A stretch of 64,000 nt of DNA from Aureimonas flava. GTDB lineage: Bacteria > Pseudomonadota > Alphaproteobacteria > Rhizobiales > Rhizobiaceae. This document shows positions 20,826 through 30,273 of this stretch, piece by piece (the first letter of the stretch is position 1; each line of letters starts with the position of its first letter). Both the position numbers and the translations under genes were made by a program. The DNA lies in NCBI RefSeq assembly GCF_003583935.1, contig NZ_QYRN01000001.1:620001-684000 (forward strand), written 5' to 3'. Below the pieces are notes generated by a model. The model had not been told where the DNA came from. It ran no database searches and saw only the letters and a program-made list of their open reading frames with translations.

Positions 20826-21251
20826 ATGGCCGACACACACGACACGGCGGCGCTCGATACGCCGCAGACCACCGACGCGGAGCGCGTCGGCGCCAACCTC
20901 CAGACTGCCGGAACGGCCAAGGAATCGGCCATTCCGCCGGACGAGCTCGCCCGGCTGACGGACGACATCGTGGCCGCGCTCAAGACCGTCTACGATCCCG
21001 AGATTCCCGCCGACATCTACGAGCTCGGCCTGATCTACAAGATCGACATCGACGACGACCGCAACGTCGACATCGACATGACGTTGACGGCGCCGGGCTG
21101 CCCTGTGGCGGGCGAGATGCCGGGCTGGGTGGAGAACGCCGTCGGATCGGTGGAAGGCATCCAGGTGGTCAAGGTCGAGCTGGTGTTCGATCCGCCCTGG
21201 ACGCCCGAGCGCATGAGCGAGGAAGCCCAGGTGGCCGTCGGCTGGTTCTGA
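20826..21251 (+). CDS. sufT: SufT/MIP18-family Fe-S assembly factor (DUF59)
   Basis: This 141-aa protein has a variable, low-complexity N-terminus (about 45 residues) and a DUF59/MIP18 domain. Hallmarks are KTVYDPEIPADIYELGLIYK, MTLTAPGCPVAGEMP with the conserved Cys, and the ending FDPPWTPERMSEEAQ. SufT proteins act late in Fe-S maturation. It lies 11 bp after sufS and before sufA, which supports co-transcription. Confidence 0.92.
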   Translation: MADTHDTAALDTPQTTDAERVGANLQTAGTAKESAIPPDELARLTDDIVAALKTVYDPEIPADIYELGLIYKIDIDDDRNVDIDMTLTAPGCPVAGEMPGWVENAVGSVEGIQVVKVELVFDPPWTPERMSEEAQVAVGWF

Positions 21252-21325
21252 CCAGCCGGAACGGGCTTGCGCGACCGCGCCGCACGTCCCAACTTGCTGA
21301 TGACACCGCCTTGAAGGAGCCTCCC

Positions 21326-21709
21326 ATGGGCCGCTTTTCCGTTCTTTCCCTGTCCGACGCCGCCGCCGAGCGTGTGCGCGCGATCGTGGAAGCGCGCGGC
21401 GGCGAGGCGCTGGGCCTGCGCGTCGGCGTCAAGAAGGGCGGCTGCGCGGGCATGGAATACACGATCGACCTTGTGACGGAGCCGAAGCCCGGCGAGGACA
21501 TGGTGGAGCACGCCGGGGCCAAGGTCTTCGTGGCCCCCGAGGCGGTGCTGTTCCTGCTCGGCACACGCATGGACTACGAGGAGACGACGCTCCGGTCCGG
21601 TTTCACCTTCACCAACCCCAACCAGACCTCGGCCTGCGGCTGCGGCGAATCCATCGAACTCAAGCCGGCGGACGACGCGGCCGTGGCGGCGGCGCGATCC
21701 GCGGCCTGA
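21326..21709 (+). CDS. sufA: A-type Fe-S carrier SufA/IscA
   Basis: This 127-aa A-type carrier delivers clusters to target proteins. The three conserved cysteines are present in KKGGCAGMEY and SACGCGESIEL. The ATG at 21326 is preceded by a good AAGGAG. It ends the SUF run, seven bases before the TfoX-like gene. Confidence 0.95.
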   Translation: MGRFSVLSLSDAAAERVRAIVEARGGEALGLRVGVKKGGCAGMEYTIDLVTEPKPGEDMVEHAGAKVFVAPEAVLFLLGTRMDYEETTLRSGFTFTNPNQTSACGCGESIELKPADDAAVAAARSAA

Positions 21710-21716
21710 GACCGCC

Positions 21717-22121
21717 TTGGACGACGAAACGCTCCACGAGCTGTTCGCATCGCTCCAGCCGATCTCGATCCGCCGCATGTTCGGGGGGAAGGGCGTCTAC
21801 GCCGATGGGCGCATCTTGGCCGTCGTCCTGAGGGACGAACTCCTGCTAAAGACCGATGCCCTCACCGCCGCCCGGTTCGAGGCGGCCGGCGCGCGCCGCT
21901 GGACCTACCAGCGCGAGGGCCGGGCCCCCGTCGACATGCCCTATCACAGCCTTCCCGAGGACGCCTGGGACGATCCCGAGATAATGGCCGAATGGGCCCG
22001 GCTCGCGGGCGAGGCCGCCGTGCGGCATGGCATGAAAAAGCCGCCGAGGCGCGGCAAGCGTCCACCGGCAGCCGAAGAGAAAGGCGAACCGCGTCGGCGG
22101 ATCAGGCGCCCGTCTGAATGA
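21717..22121 (+). CDS. TfoX N-terminal domain protein
   Basis: This 134-aa protein matches the TfoX/Sxy N-terminal domain: LFASLQPISIRRMFGGKGVY, then DELLLKTDALTAARFEAAGA and MPYHSLPEDAWDDPE. The TTG start at 21717 is the only reasonable start, seven bases behind the sufA stop. The C-terminal 30 residues are a basic Lys/Arg/Pro tail and may contact nucleic acid. Its C-terminal competence-type domain is missing, as in many single-domain homologues, so a role in competence is not implied. The last 20 bases overlap the 3' end of the convergent DEAD-box gene. Confidence 0.85.
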   Translation: MDDETLHELFASLQPISIRRMFGGKGVYADGRILAVVLRDELLLKTDALTAARFEAAGARRWTYQREGRAPVDMPYHSLPEDAWDDPEIMAEWARLAGEAAVRHGMKKPPRRGKRPPAAEEKGEPRRRIRRPSE

Positions 22122-23622
22122 GCATGAAGGCGGGGATCTCGTCGCCGAAGCCGACGGGCGTCGCGTCGTCTCGGCCCGAGCCGCCGCGCTCGCCGGACCG
22201 CCGCCCACCACCCGCCTGCGGGCGGTCGTTGCGGCGCGCGGGACGGCTCTCCTCGCGCGGGTCGGCGCGCTTAGCCGGCTCGGCAGGAATGGCCTCCAGA
22301 AGCTCCGACGCTGCCTGCTCCACCTCGTTGCCGCTCTCGTCGTCCACGACGCTCTCGGCGGCCGCCTCGCGGCTGCGGCGGGTGGTCCGTCCCGAACGCG
22401 AGGACGAGCGCCGCCCGTCCGTCTCGCTCCGGCGACTGGCGCCCCGGCGGCCCTTGGGCGCCTCTTCGGTCTCCTCGACGGCCGGTAGCGACGCGACGTC
22501 GCCGTCGAGCCATTCGACCTGCTTGCCGATCATCGTCTCGATCGCGTCGAGATATTTCTTGTCGGCCTTCGCGACGAGGGTGAACGCCTTGCCCGAGCGG
22601 CCGGCACGGCCGGTACGGCCGATGCGGTGAACGTAGTCCTCGGCATGGATCGGAACGTCGAAATTGAAGACGTGGCTGACCATCGGGATGTCGAGGCCGC
22701 GCGCGGCGACGTCGGAGGCCACCAGCAGCGTCAGCTTGTTGTCGCGGAAGGCCTGCAGCGTCATCGTGCGCGCGCGCTGGTCCATGTCGCCATGCAGCGC
22801 GCCGACGGAGAATCCATGCTTCTCCAGCGAGCGGAAGAGCAGCGACACGTCGCGCTTGCGGTTGCAGAAGATGATGGCGTTGGTCAGCTCGTCGCCCTGC
22901 TCGCGGATCACCCGGCGCAGCGTCTCGCGCTTCTCGTAGTCCTCCTTGCGGGTCGCGACCAGCCGCTGCTCAACGGTGAGAGCGGTGGACGAGGCCTTGG
23001 CGACCTCGACCCGCACGGGGTTCTGGAGGAACTGGTCCGCGAGGCGCGTGATCTCGGGCGGCATCGTGGCCGAGAAGAACAGCGTCTGGCGCGTGAAGGG
23101 GATCATCTTGCAGATGCGCTCGATGTCCGGGATGAAGCCCATGTCGAGCATCCGGTCGGCTTCATCGATCACGAGGATCTCGACGCCGGTCATCAGCAGG
23201 CGGCCGCGCTCGAAATGGTCGAGAAGGCGGCCCGGCGTCGCGATCAGGACATCGACGCCGCGTTCCAGCTTCTTGTTCTGCTCCTCGAAGGAGACGCCGC
23301 CGATCAGCAGCGCCACGTTGAGGCGCTGATTGACGCCGTACTTGACGAAGGATTCTTCGACCTGCGCGGCGAGCTCGCGCGTCGGCTCGATGATCAGCGT
23401 GCGCGGCATGCGCGCGCGGGCGCGGCCCTGCTCCAGCAGCGTCAGCATCGGCAGCACGAAGGAGGCGGTCTTTCCCGTTCCGGTCTGGGCGATGCCCAGC
23501 ACGTCCCGCCGCTGGAGTGCGTGCGGGATCGCTTGTGCCTGAATCGGCGTCGGCTCCGTGTAACCGGCCGCTTCCACGGCGGACAGAACCTTCGCACTCA
23601 GACCAAGATCAGAAAAGGGCAT
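22102..23622 (-). CDS. rhlE: DEAD-box ATP-dependent RNA helicase, RhlE type
   Basis: This RNA helicase is likely to act in ribosome assembly or RNA decay. The ATG at 23622 (MPFSDLGLSAKVLSAVEAAG) follows the Q-motif register and gives 506 aa. Motifs in order are the Q motif (GYTEPTPIQAQAI), AQTGTGKT, PTRELAAQ, TPGRLLD, VIDEADRMLDMGF, FFSATMP, and HRIGRTGRAGRSGKA. After about residue 375 comes a disordered Arg/Ser/Glu-rich tail, typical of RhlE-like enzymes that bind RNA or RNase E. The frame is open upstream to 23736 but lacks family similarity there. Confidence 0.93.
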   Translation of the reverse strand: MPFSDLGLSAKVLSAVEAAGYTEPTPIQAQAIPHALQRRDVLGIAQTGTGKTASFVLPMLTLLEQGRARARMPRTLIIEPTRELAAQVEESFVKYGVNQRLNVALLIGGVSFEEQNKKLERGVDVLIATPGRLLDHFERGRLLMTGVEILVIDEADRMLDMGFIPDIERICKMIPFTRQTLFFSATMPPEITRLADQFLQNPVRVEVAKASSTALTVEQRLVATRKEDYEKRETLRRVIREQGDELTNAIIFCNRKRDVSLLFRSLEKHGFSVGALHGDMDQRARTMTLQAFRDNKLTLLVASDVAARGLDIPMVSHVFNFDVPIHAEDYVHRIGRTGRAGRSGKAFTLVAKADKKYLDAIETMIGKQVEWLDGDVASLPAVEETEEAPKGRRGASRRSETDGRRSSSRSGRTTRRSREAAAESVVDDESGNEVEQAASELLEAIPAEPAKRADPREESRPARRNDRPQAGGGRRSGERGGSGRDDATPVGFGDEIPAFMLIQTGA

Positions 23623-23842
23623 GAAATCGGATGTCTCTTGCTGCCGGACTTGGGAGCAAGTCCGAAGGAGCTTCGTATCCCGTGACGGGCGATAGGCGTC
23701 CAAGTCCGGTCTGTCAACCAGAGAACAAGTTCGCACGCATCTTATCCTCCGCCGAAGATTAGTCCGGCGGCGGCGATTCTTGCTGCGACTTCGTATCCCG
23801 AACTATTGGCGCCCGCGAAGGCGCGCGTCGAGCCGGGGCGGC

Positions 23843-24433
23843 TCAGTTCGACGCGGGACCGAAGCGATAGGGCTGGCCGGGCGCCACGAACAGCTCGTAG
23901 GTCTCGGAAATCTCGCCGTCGAGCGGCACGATGTCGAAGAACAACGTCAGGTTGCTTTCCTCGCCCTCCGCCGGCGCGTCCGCGCGGTAGCCGACGATCG
24001 CCCCGTCGACCTCGGCGATCTCGGTCACCTCGGTGCTCGCCACCACCAGCGGCTTGCCGTCGCGCTCCTCGACCTGCTGGAAGAAGAACCGGCTTCCCTT
24101 CGTCTCGCCGAGCGCCTGCGTCATGATCGTGCGCCACACGCCGTTGCGCTCGCCCTCCACCCAGGGACCGACGATCTGCACGTCGCCGATGACGGGCGAC
24201 AGGTTGGCGATCGCGCTCATGACCTCGGCGTTGCGATCCGTCGACGGCGACGCGGCCGGAGCGTCCGATCCGGCCGGCGCTGCGGGCGCTGCGGGTGCCG
24301 GCGCAGTTGGAGCCTCGGCGGGGGCCGGAGCGGCGGCGCCGTCCTGCGGGGCGGGCGCGGCAGGCTCCTGCGCCATCGCCGGCACGGCCGAGACGATCGC
24401 CATGGCGAACGCGGTGCGGATCAATCGATTCAT
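23843..24433 (-). CDS. Secreted Ala/Pro-rich hypothetical protein
   Basis: I do not recognise the family. The ATG at 24433 starts a clear signal peptide (MNRLIRTAFAMAIVSAVPAM, cleavage after MAQ). Residues about 23-75 are a Pro/Ala-rich linker. A 120-residue globular part follows (NAEVMSAIANLSPVIGDVQI to the end) with mixed polar beta-type sequence and the ending LFVAPGQPYRFGPASN. It is predicted to be periplasmic. It lies 31 bp downstream of parE on the same strand and could be its last cistron. Confidence 0.75.
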   Translation of the reverse strand: MNRLIRTAFAMAIVSAVPAMAQEPAAPAPQDGAAAPAPAEAPTAPAPAAPAAPAGSDAPAASPSTDRNAEVMSAIANLSPVIGDVQIVGPWVEGERNGVWRTIMTQALGETKGSRFFFQQVEERDGKPLVVASTEVTEIAEVDGAIVGYRADAPAEGEESNLTLFFDIVPLDGEISETYELFVAPGQPYRFGPASN

Positions 24434-24464
24434 GGTCGTACCCCCGGCTGTCGGCAAAGTCTCT

Positions 24465-26501
24465 TCAGACGTCGAGATCCTGGACGAAGGCCGCCCGATC
24501 CTGGATGAAGCGGAAGCGCGCCTCGGGCCTGTTGCCCATCAGCGCATCCACCGCACCCGCCGTCCCGGCCTCTGGAGAAGCATCGATCTCGACGCGAAGC
24601 AAGGTGCGCCGTCGCGGATCCATCGTGGTTTCCTTGAGCTGGGCCGGCAGCATCTCGCCGAGGCCCTTGAACCGGCTGACCTCGACCTTTCCCTTGCCCT
24701 TGAACTCGCGCGCCACGATCCGCTCCCGGTCCGCGTCGTCGCGGGCGTAGATCGTCTTGCCGCCCTGCGTCAGCTTGTAGAGCGGGGGCACCGCCAGGAA
24801 GAGGTGACCGTTGCGGATCAGCTCGGGCATCTCCTGGTAGAAGAAGGTGATGAGTAGGGAGGCGATGTGCGCGCCGTCGACGTCGGCGTCGGTCATCACG
24901 ACCACCCGCTCGTAGCGCAGGTCGTCGTCGCGATACTTGCCGCGCGTGCCGCAGCCGAGCGCCAGGGTGAGGTCGGCGAGCTGCTGGTTGGCGCCGAGCT
25001 TTTCGCGGCCGGCCGACGCGACGTTGAGGATCTTGCCGCGCAGCGGCAGCACCGCCTGGCGCGCGCGGTCCCGCGCCTGCTTGGCCGACCCGCCCGCCGA
25101 GTCGCCCTCCACGATGAACAGCTCCGCCCCGGCAGCGCCGGTCTGCGAGCAGTCCGCCAGCTTGCCGGGCAGGCGCAGCTTGCGTGTCGCCGTCTTGCGG
25201 CTGACCTCCTTTTCCTGCTTGCGCCGAAGCCGCTCGTCCGCACGCTCCACCACCCAGTCGATCAGCCGCGAGGCATCCTGCGGCGAGGAGGCGAGCCAGA
25301 TGTCGAAGGAATCGCGGATGGAGGTCTCGACGATCCGCTGCGCCTCCGCCGTGGCGAGGCGGTCCTTGGTCTGTCCCACGAATTCCGGCTCGCGGATGAA
25401 CACCGACAGCATGGCCGACGCGGTGATCATCACGTCGTCGGCGGTGATGCTGGCCGCCTTGCGGTTGCCGGACAGCTCGGCGAACGCCTTGAGGCCGCGG
25501 AGCAGGACCGCGCGCAGGCCCGCCTCGTGCGAGCCGCCCTCCGGCGTCGGGATGGTGTTGACGTAGGAACGGACGGCGCCGTCCTCCATGGTCCAGGACA
25601 CGGCCCATTCCACCGCGCCGTGGCCGGACACCTTCTCCGTCCGCCCCGCGAAGATCTGCGAGGTGACACGCGTCTGGCCGCCGAGCGAGGCCTCCAGATA
25701 GTCCTTGAGGCCGCCCGGGAAATGGAAGCTGGCGCGGGCGGGAACCTTGCCGTCGCCCGGCAGCAGAGCGGGCGCGCAGGACCAGCGGATCTCGACGCCG
25801 CCGAAGAGGTAGGCCTTGGAGCGCGCCATGGCGAAGAGGCGGGCCGGCTGGAAGGTCGCGCCGTCGCCGAAGATCTTGGTGTCCGGGCGGAACCGCACGC
25901 GGGTGCCGCGCCGGTTCTGCACCTCGCCCACCTCCATGAGGCCGGACGTGGGAATGCCGCGCGAATACGTCTGCCGATACAGCCGCCGGTTGCGCGCGAC
26001 CTCGACCTCCAGCGCGTCGGACAGCGCGTTGACAACCGAGATTCCGACGCCGTGGAGGCCGCCCGAGGTCTCGTAGACCTTGGAATCGAACTTGCCGCCA
26101 GCGTGCAGCGTCGTCATGATGACTTCCAGCGCCGACTTGTCGCGATACTTCGGGTGCGGGTCGATGGGAATGCCGCGCCCGTTGTCGGTCACCGACAGGA
26201 AACCCTCCTCGTCCAGCGCCACTTCGATGAAGTTGGCATGGCCGGCGACGGCCTCGTCCATCGAGTTGTCGATGACCTCGGCGAAGAGATGGTGCAGGGC
26301 CTTCTCATCGGTTCCGCCGATATACATGCCGGGCCGGCGGCGAACGGGCTCGAGCCCTTCCAGCACCTCGATATCGGCCGCCGTATAGTCGGCGGGCGGC
26401 ATGGGGGAGGGCGCGGGAGCCGGTTGCGCCCGATCGCTCTGCGCGCGCTCGGCGGACGGACGGGACGGCGCGCGGGCTCCGGCGAAAAGATCCTGACTCA
26501 T
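24465..26501 (-). CDS. parE: DNA topoisomerase IV subunit B
   Basis: This is the ATPase subunit of topoisomerase IV, which decatenates daughter chromosomes. The ATG at 26501 (MSQDLFAGARAP) gives 678 aa with a Pro/Ala-rich N-terminal extension. GHKL ATPase motifs are EVIDNSMDEAVAGHA, SVTDNGRGIPID and SGGLHGVGISVVNALS. The TOPRIM part shows FIVEGDSAGGSAKQARDR and VMTDADVDGAHIASLLITFF. It lacks the long insertion of gram-negative GyrB, and its length matches ParE. It is divergent from the secreted hydrolase gene. Confidence 0.95.
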   Translation of the reverse strand: MSQDLFAGARAPSRPSAERAQSDRAQPAPAPSPMPPADYTAADIEVLEGLEPVRRRPGMYIGGTDEKALHHLFAEVIDNSMDEAVAGHANFIEVALDEEGFLSVTDNGRGIPIDPHPKYRDKSALEVIMTTLHAGGKFDSKVYETSGGLHGVGISVVNALSDALEVEVARNRRLYRQTYSRGIPTSGLMEVGEVQNRRGTRVRFRPDTKIFGDGATFQPARLFAMARSKAYLFGGVEIRWSCAPALLPGDGKVPARASFHFPGGLKDYLEASLGGQTRVTSQIFAGRTEKVSGHGAVEWAVSWTMEDGAVRSYVNTIPTPEGGSHEAGLRAVLLRGLKAFAELSGNRKAASITADDVMITASAMLSVFIREPEFVGQTKDRLATAEAQRIVETSIRDSFDIWLASSPQDASRLIDWVVERADERLRRKQEKEVSRKTATRKLRLPGKLADCSQTGAAGAELFIVEGDSAGGSAKQARDRARQAVLPLRGKILNVASAGREKLGANQQLADLTLALGCGTRGKYRDDDLRYERVVVMTDADVDGAHIASLLITFFYQEMPELIRNGHLFLAVPPLYKLTQGGKTIYARDDADRERIVAREFKGKGKVEVSRFKGLGEMLPAQLKETTMDPRRRTLLRVEIDASPEAGTAGAVDALMGNRPEARFRFIQDRAAFVQDLDV

Positions 26502-26717
26502 ACGTTCATCCGGCTTCGGACAGACCACTCGCGGACGTGCTGCGGCATGATGTCGAGGTAACCTTTCGACCTTTGTTCTGCAAGTGTTCTCACCCGTCGC
26601 GCATGATGCGGCGGGGGACCGGGCGCGTTTATCCCGCACATGGCGCATCGCCGCAACGCCTGCCCGCGTGCCGGCCCGCTAAGGTGAGCCGGAACCGGGG
26701 CGAAAGGGGAACCGAGG

Positions 26718-27617
26718 ATGCGCAGAACAAGCCGGGTGCTGGGCCTGGCCGTCGGCCTGCTTTGCGCGGCCACGGCGAGCCGGGCCGAGCCCTTCGCGCC
26801 GTTCCGGGACGAGCTTTTCGCCTATCCGCAGCCGGTCGCGAGCCTCGACGACGGCCGACGGCTCGACGTGCCCTACAGCGAGGAACGGGATATCGATCGC
26901 AGGGACGAGATACCCGAGCGCCGCGTGAGGCGCGCCTATGTCGAGCTACGGGGCCTGGGCGCGGCGTCGGAGCGGACACTGCGCACGCCGGATGGCCTCT
27001 TGCGCTTCGCAACCTTGGGTGCGTCGCGGGGCGGGAGCACCGTTCTCGTGTTCGTGCACGGCCGCAACGGGGATCGCCGACTGGGCCTCAACGACTGGTC
27101 GTTCGGCGGAAACTTCAACCGGCTCAAGAACCTCCTCGTGCGCGCCGGCGGGACCTACGTCACGGTGGACGGAGGCCGGCTGGACGACGCGGACGCCGGC
27201 CGCGTCGGGCTCCTGCTCCGCGAGCTTCGGCGCGAGCATCCCGCCTCGACGCTGATCCTCGCCTGCGCCTCCATGGGCGGGCAGATCTGCTGGTCGCTGG
27301 CCACCAGCAACGCTGCGCCGCCGATCGACGCGATGGTGCTGCTCGGCACCGACTCGGCGCCGGAGCGTTTCCGCGCGCTGCGCAGCAGCCGGCCCGAGCC
27401 GATGCCTGTCCTGATCGCGCACGGGACACGCGATAAGGTCTACGCCTTCGATCGCCAGCTCGCGGCGTATCGATCCGTGCGTGCGGCACAGCCGACCTAT
27501 CCCATCCGCTTCGTGGGCTTCGAGGACGGCAACCACGGCACGCCGATCCGCATGGTCGACTGGCGCGACACGTTGAATTGGATCGCCGGCGCGGTTAGGC
27601 CTCCCGGGTCGCCATAG
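26718..27617 (+). CDS. Secreted alpha/beta hydrolase
   Basis: This 299-aa protein has a signal peptide (MRRTSRVLGLAVGLLCAATA, cleavage near SRAEP) and a compact alpha/beta hydrolase fold. Candidate elements are an oxyanion-region VFVHGRNGD, the nucleophile elbow LACASMGGQICW (xxSxG), an acid loop IAHGTRDKVYAF and the late His of EDGNHGTPIRM. The substrate is unknown. The RBS GGGGAACCGAGG precedes ATG 26718. The following glutaminase gene starts 48 bp later on the same strand, so the pair may be co-transcribed. Confidence 0.8.
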   Translation: MRRTSRVLGLAVGLLCAATASRAEPFAPFRDELFAYPQPVASLDDGRRLDVPYSEERDIDRRDEIPERRVRRAYVELRGLGAASERTLRTPDGLLRFATLGASRGGSTVLVFVHGRNGDRRLGLNDWSFGGNFNRLKNLLVRAGGTYVTVDGGRLDDADAGRVGLLLRELRREHPASTLILACASMGGQICWSLATSNAAPPIDAMVLLGTDSAPERFRALRSSRPEPMPVLIAHGTRDKVYAFDRQLAAYRSVRAAQPTYPIRFVGFEDGNHGTPIRMVDWRDTLNWIAGAVRPPGSP

Positions 27618-27665
27618 GGCGGGCGGATCGCGCTGGCCCCCGTCCACCCTGTAGGAGCTCCCGCT

Positions 27666-28604
27666 GTGATCACGGGTCCCGATCTTCAGTCGCTCGTCTC
27701 GCAGATCGCGGACGAGATGCGTGCGCGGCCGGACCGGGGTCGGGTCGCCGACTACATTCCCGAACTCGCGCGCGTCGATCCGGCCTATTTCGGCATGGCG
27801 GTGGCGCTTCCGGACGGAACCGTGGCAGCGGCCGGAGACGCCGACACGCCGTTCTCGATCCAGAGCATCTCGAAGGTCTTCACCCTGACGCTGGCCCTCG
27901 GCATCGCCGGCGACCGGCTCTGGAAGCGGGTGGGGCGCGAGCCCTCGGGCAGCGCGTTCAATTCGATCGTCCAGCTCGAGAGCGAGAAGGGGGTCCCGCG
28001 CAACCCCTTCATCAATGCCGGGGCGATCGCCGTGACGGATGTCATCCTGTCCGGCCACAAGCCGCGCGAGGCGCTGGGCGAGATCCTACGCTTCATGCGT
28101 TTCCTGTCGGACGACCAAGGCGTCGCGATCGATAAGGCGGTGGCGGAATCCGAGCAACGCACCGGCTTCCGCAACATGGCGCTGGCCAACTACATGAAGT
28201 CGTTCGGCGTGATCGAGAACCCGGTGGACTACACGCTTGGGGTCTACTTCCATCACTGCGCCATCGCGATGTCCTGCCGGCAGCTCGCGCTGGCGGGTCG
28301 CTTCCTGGCCCAATCGGGCCGCCACCCCGCGACGGGGCTCTCGGTGATCCAGGCGGAGCGGGCACGCCGCATCAACGCGATCATGCTCACCTGCGGCCAC
28401 TACGACGGGTCGGGCGAATTCGCCTATCGTGTCGGCCTGCCCGGCAAGAGCGGGGTGGGGGGCGGCATCCTGGCCGTCGTCCCGGGCCAGGCATCCATCG
28501 CGGTCTGGTCGCCCGGGCTGGACGCCGCGGGAAACTCCCACCTCGGGCGCATCGCGCTGGAGGCTTTCGCCAAACGCTCGGGCGTCTCGATCTTCGGCGC
28601 CTGA
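27666..28604 (+). CDS. glsA: Glutaminase
   Basis: This enzyme hydrolyses glutamine to glutamate and ammonia in the cytoplasm. It belongs to the serine-dependent beta-lactamase-fold glutaminase family: the SxxK motif is in [16 protein letters not shown], with [13 protein letters not shown] and [20 protein letters not shown] further on. The GTG start at 27666 follows GTAGGAGCTCC and gives 312 aa, the standard length. Its location next to the glutamine synthetase cluster joins glutamine synthesis and breakdown in one neighbourhood. Confidence 0.95.
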   Translation: MITGPDLQSLVSQIADEMRARPDRGRVADYIPELARVDPAYFGMAVALPDGTVAAAGDADTPFSIQSISKVFTLTLALGIAGDRLWKRVGREPSGSAFNSIVQLESEKGVPRNPFINAGAIAVTDVILSGHKPREALGEILRFMRFLSDDQGVAIDKAVAESEQRTGFRNMALANYMKSFGVIENPVDYTLGVYFHHCAIAMSCRQLALAGRFLAQSGRHPATGLSVIQAERARRINAIMLTCGHYDGSGEFAYRVGLPGKSGVGGGILAVVPGQASIAVWSPGLDAAGNSHLGRIALEAFAKRSGVSIFGA

Positions 28605-28614
28605 GGCTCCGAAG

Positions 28615-28800
28615 TCAGGCGTCGCTTCGCGGCTTGGCCTCGTCCACCGCGGCCTGATGGTACCAGGCGTCGCAGTCCACCACCATTTCGGGAACCGGAT
28701 TCCTGTCTGCCGCCTGTGCGGCCCAGGCGCGAGCGCCGCGCCGACCGCCGAGCGGGAAGGCCAGGATGGTTGCGCCTTGGATCGATGCCGTCCGTTCCAT
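28615..28800 (-). CDS. Small DUF2735-like protein
   Basis: This 61-aa protein starts at ATG 28800 behind GGAGAGGAGATC. The pattern ATILAFPLGGRRG near the N-terminus and CDAWYHQAAVDEAKP near the C-terminus resembles DUF2735, a small family that in rhizobia lies beside glnII. Here it is divergent from glnII across 374 bp, in the expected place. The function is unknown; the context suggests nitrogen control. The family call rests on remembered motif shape and should be checked by profile search. Confidence 0.7.
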   Translation of the reverse strand: MERTASIQGATILAFPLGGRRGARAWAAQAADRNPVPEMVVDCDAWYHQAAVDEAKPRSDA

Positions 28801-28867
28801 TGCGATCTCCTCTCCGAGGATATGCCGCGCCTTTCAGCATCGCGGCCTGCTCATTTCATATTCAATA

Positions 28868-28884
28868 TGCACCTTATTTCAGCA
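28868..28884 (+). promoter_or_regulatory. Candidate NtrC site upstream of glnII
   Basis: TGCACCTTATTTCAGCA is a 17-bp imperfect palindrome with TGCACC on the left and GCA on the right. It compares with the NtrC-type consensus TGCAC-N7-GTGCA. It lies about 230 bp upstream of the sigma54-like element, in a patch of lower GC than its surroundings. The right half is weak. Confidence 0.3.
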
Positions 28885-29113
28885 GTTGTAAGGCCCTCGC
28901 GCGATCCTTCGGGGCCTGCCGAGCGTCCCACGATGAGGGTAAAGAAACTTCGTTATGCGCCCGCATGGGTGCCTATCGGAGCTCAAACCCTGCATATGCG
29001 GTGGTTTGACGGTTTGGCACGGCGACCCCGACAGCTCGTCGGCACGGCCGACTCCAACGTAGCTCACCTCATCCCGCGGAACTGGCATGAGATATGCATG
29101 TGCTCCTTTAGGC

Positions 29114-29129
29114 TGGCTCTGGCCGTGCG
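29114..29129 (+). promoter_or_regulatory. Candidate sigma54 promoter of glnII
   Basis: TGGCTCTGGCCGTGCG keeps the invariant GG and GC doublets with the obligatory 10-bp spacing, plus TGGC and TGC contexts, of the sigma54 consensus TGGCAC-N5-TTGC. It sits 46 bases upstream of the glnII ATG. Rhizobial glnII genes are known to be NtrC/sigma54-controlled, which supports the call. The rest of the 28801-29174 gap holds no gene that I can see. Confidence 0.5.
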
Positions 29130-29174
29130 CCATGCGAGGCGCGCGAGAGCCGGCCGACGCTTTGGAGAGTTGGG

Positions 29175-30215
29175 ATGACGAAATACAAGCTCGAATACAT
29201 TTGGCTCGACGGCTACACCCCGGTGCCGAATCTTCGTGGCAAGACGCAGATCAAGGACTTCGCGGAGTTCCCGAAGCTGGAGGAGCTTCCGCTCTGGGGC
29301 TTCGACGGCTCGTCCACCATGCAGGCAGAAGGCCGCAGCTCGGACTGCGTTCTCAAGCCGGTCGCCGTGTATCCCGACCCCGCCCGCACCAACGGCGCCC
29401 TCGTCATGTGCGAGGTCATGATGCCGGACGGCGTGACGCCGCACGCATCGAACGCCCGCGCCACCATCCTGGACGACGAGAACGCCTGGTTCGGTTTCGA
29501 GCAGGAGTACTTCTTCTACAAGAACGGTCGTCCGCTCGGCTTCCCCGAGAGCGGGTTCCCGGCGCCTCAGGGTCCGTACTACACGGGCGTCGGCTACTCC
29601 AACGTCGGCTCCGTGGCGCGCCAGATCGTCGAGGAGCATCTCGACCAGTGCCTCGCCGCCGGCATCAACCACGAGGGCATCAACGCCGAGGTGGCGAAGG
29701 GCCAGTGGGAATTCCAGATCTTCGGCAAGGGCTCCAAGAAGGCCGCCGACCAGATCTGGATGGCGCGCTACCTGCTCCAGCGCATCTGCGAGAAGTACGA
29801 GATCGACATCGAGTGGCACTGCAAACCGCTCGGCGACACCGATTGGAACGGCTCGGGCATGCACTGCAACTTCTCGACCGCGCACATGCGTGACGTCGGC
29901 GGCAAGGCCTACTTCGAGGCGCTGATGGCGGCCTTCGAGAAGAACCTCGAGGCCCATATCGCGGTCTACGGCCCGGACAACCACATGCGCCTGACCGGCA
30001 AGCACGAGACCGCGCCCTGGAACAAGTTCTCCTACGGCGTGGCCGACCGTGGCGCTTCGATCCGCGTGCCGCACTCGTTCGTCAACAACGGCTACAAGGG
30101 CTATCTTGAGGATCGCCGCCCGAACTCCCAGGGCTGCCCCTACCAGATCGCCAGCCAGGTGCTGAAGACGATCTCCGAAGTGCCGATGGACGCCGAGGTC
30201 TCGGCCGCCGCCTAA
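29175..30215 (+). CDS. glnII: Glutamine synthetase type II (eukaryote-like)
   Basis: This enzyme makes glutamine from glutamate, ammonia and ATP. The 346-aa length and motifs DGSSTMQAEG, FEQEYFF, GSGMHCNFSTAHMR and NKFSYGVADRGASIRVPHS are those of GSII, the octameric/decameric type found in eukaryotes and in rhizobia and relatives. GSII lacks the adenylylation site of GSI. RBS GGAGAGTTGGG precedes ATG 29175. It faces the glnB-glnA operon tail to tail, with terminators between. A sigma54-like element precedes it. Confidence 0.97.
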   Translation: MTKYKLEYIWLDGYTPVPNLRGKTQIKDFAEFPKLEELPLWGFDGSSTMQAEGRSSDCVLKPVAVYPDPARTNGALVMCEVMMPDGVTPHASNARATILDDENAWFGFEQEYFFYKNGRPLGFPESGFPAPQGPYYTGVGYSNVGSVARQIVEEHLDQCLAAGINHEGINAEVAKGQWEFQIFGKGSKKAADQIWMARYLLQRICEKYEIDIEWHCKPLGDTDWNGSGMHCNFSTAHMRDVGGKAYFEALMAAFEKNLEAHIAVYGPDNHMRLTGKHETAPWNKFSYGVADRGASIRVPHSFVNNGYKGYLEDRRPNSQGCPYQIASQVLKTISEVPMDAEVSAAA

Positions 30216-30247
30216 CGCGGTCGTCTCCTCGAAACGCATCGAAGGGC

Positions 30248-30273
30248 CCGGCGGAGCGATCCGCCGGCCTTTT
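30248..30273 (+). terminator. Intrinsic terminator of glnII
   Basis: A perfect 8-bp stem (CCGGCGGA at 30248-30255, TCCGCCGG at 30260-30267) with a GCGA tetraloop is followed by CCTTTT. It lies 32 bp after the glnII stop. Confidence 0.8.
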
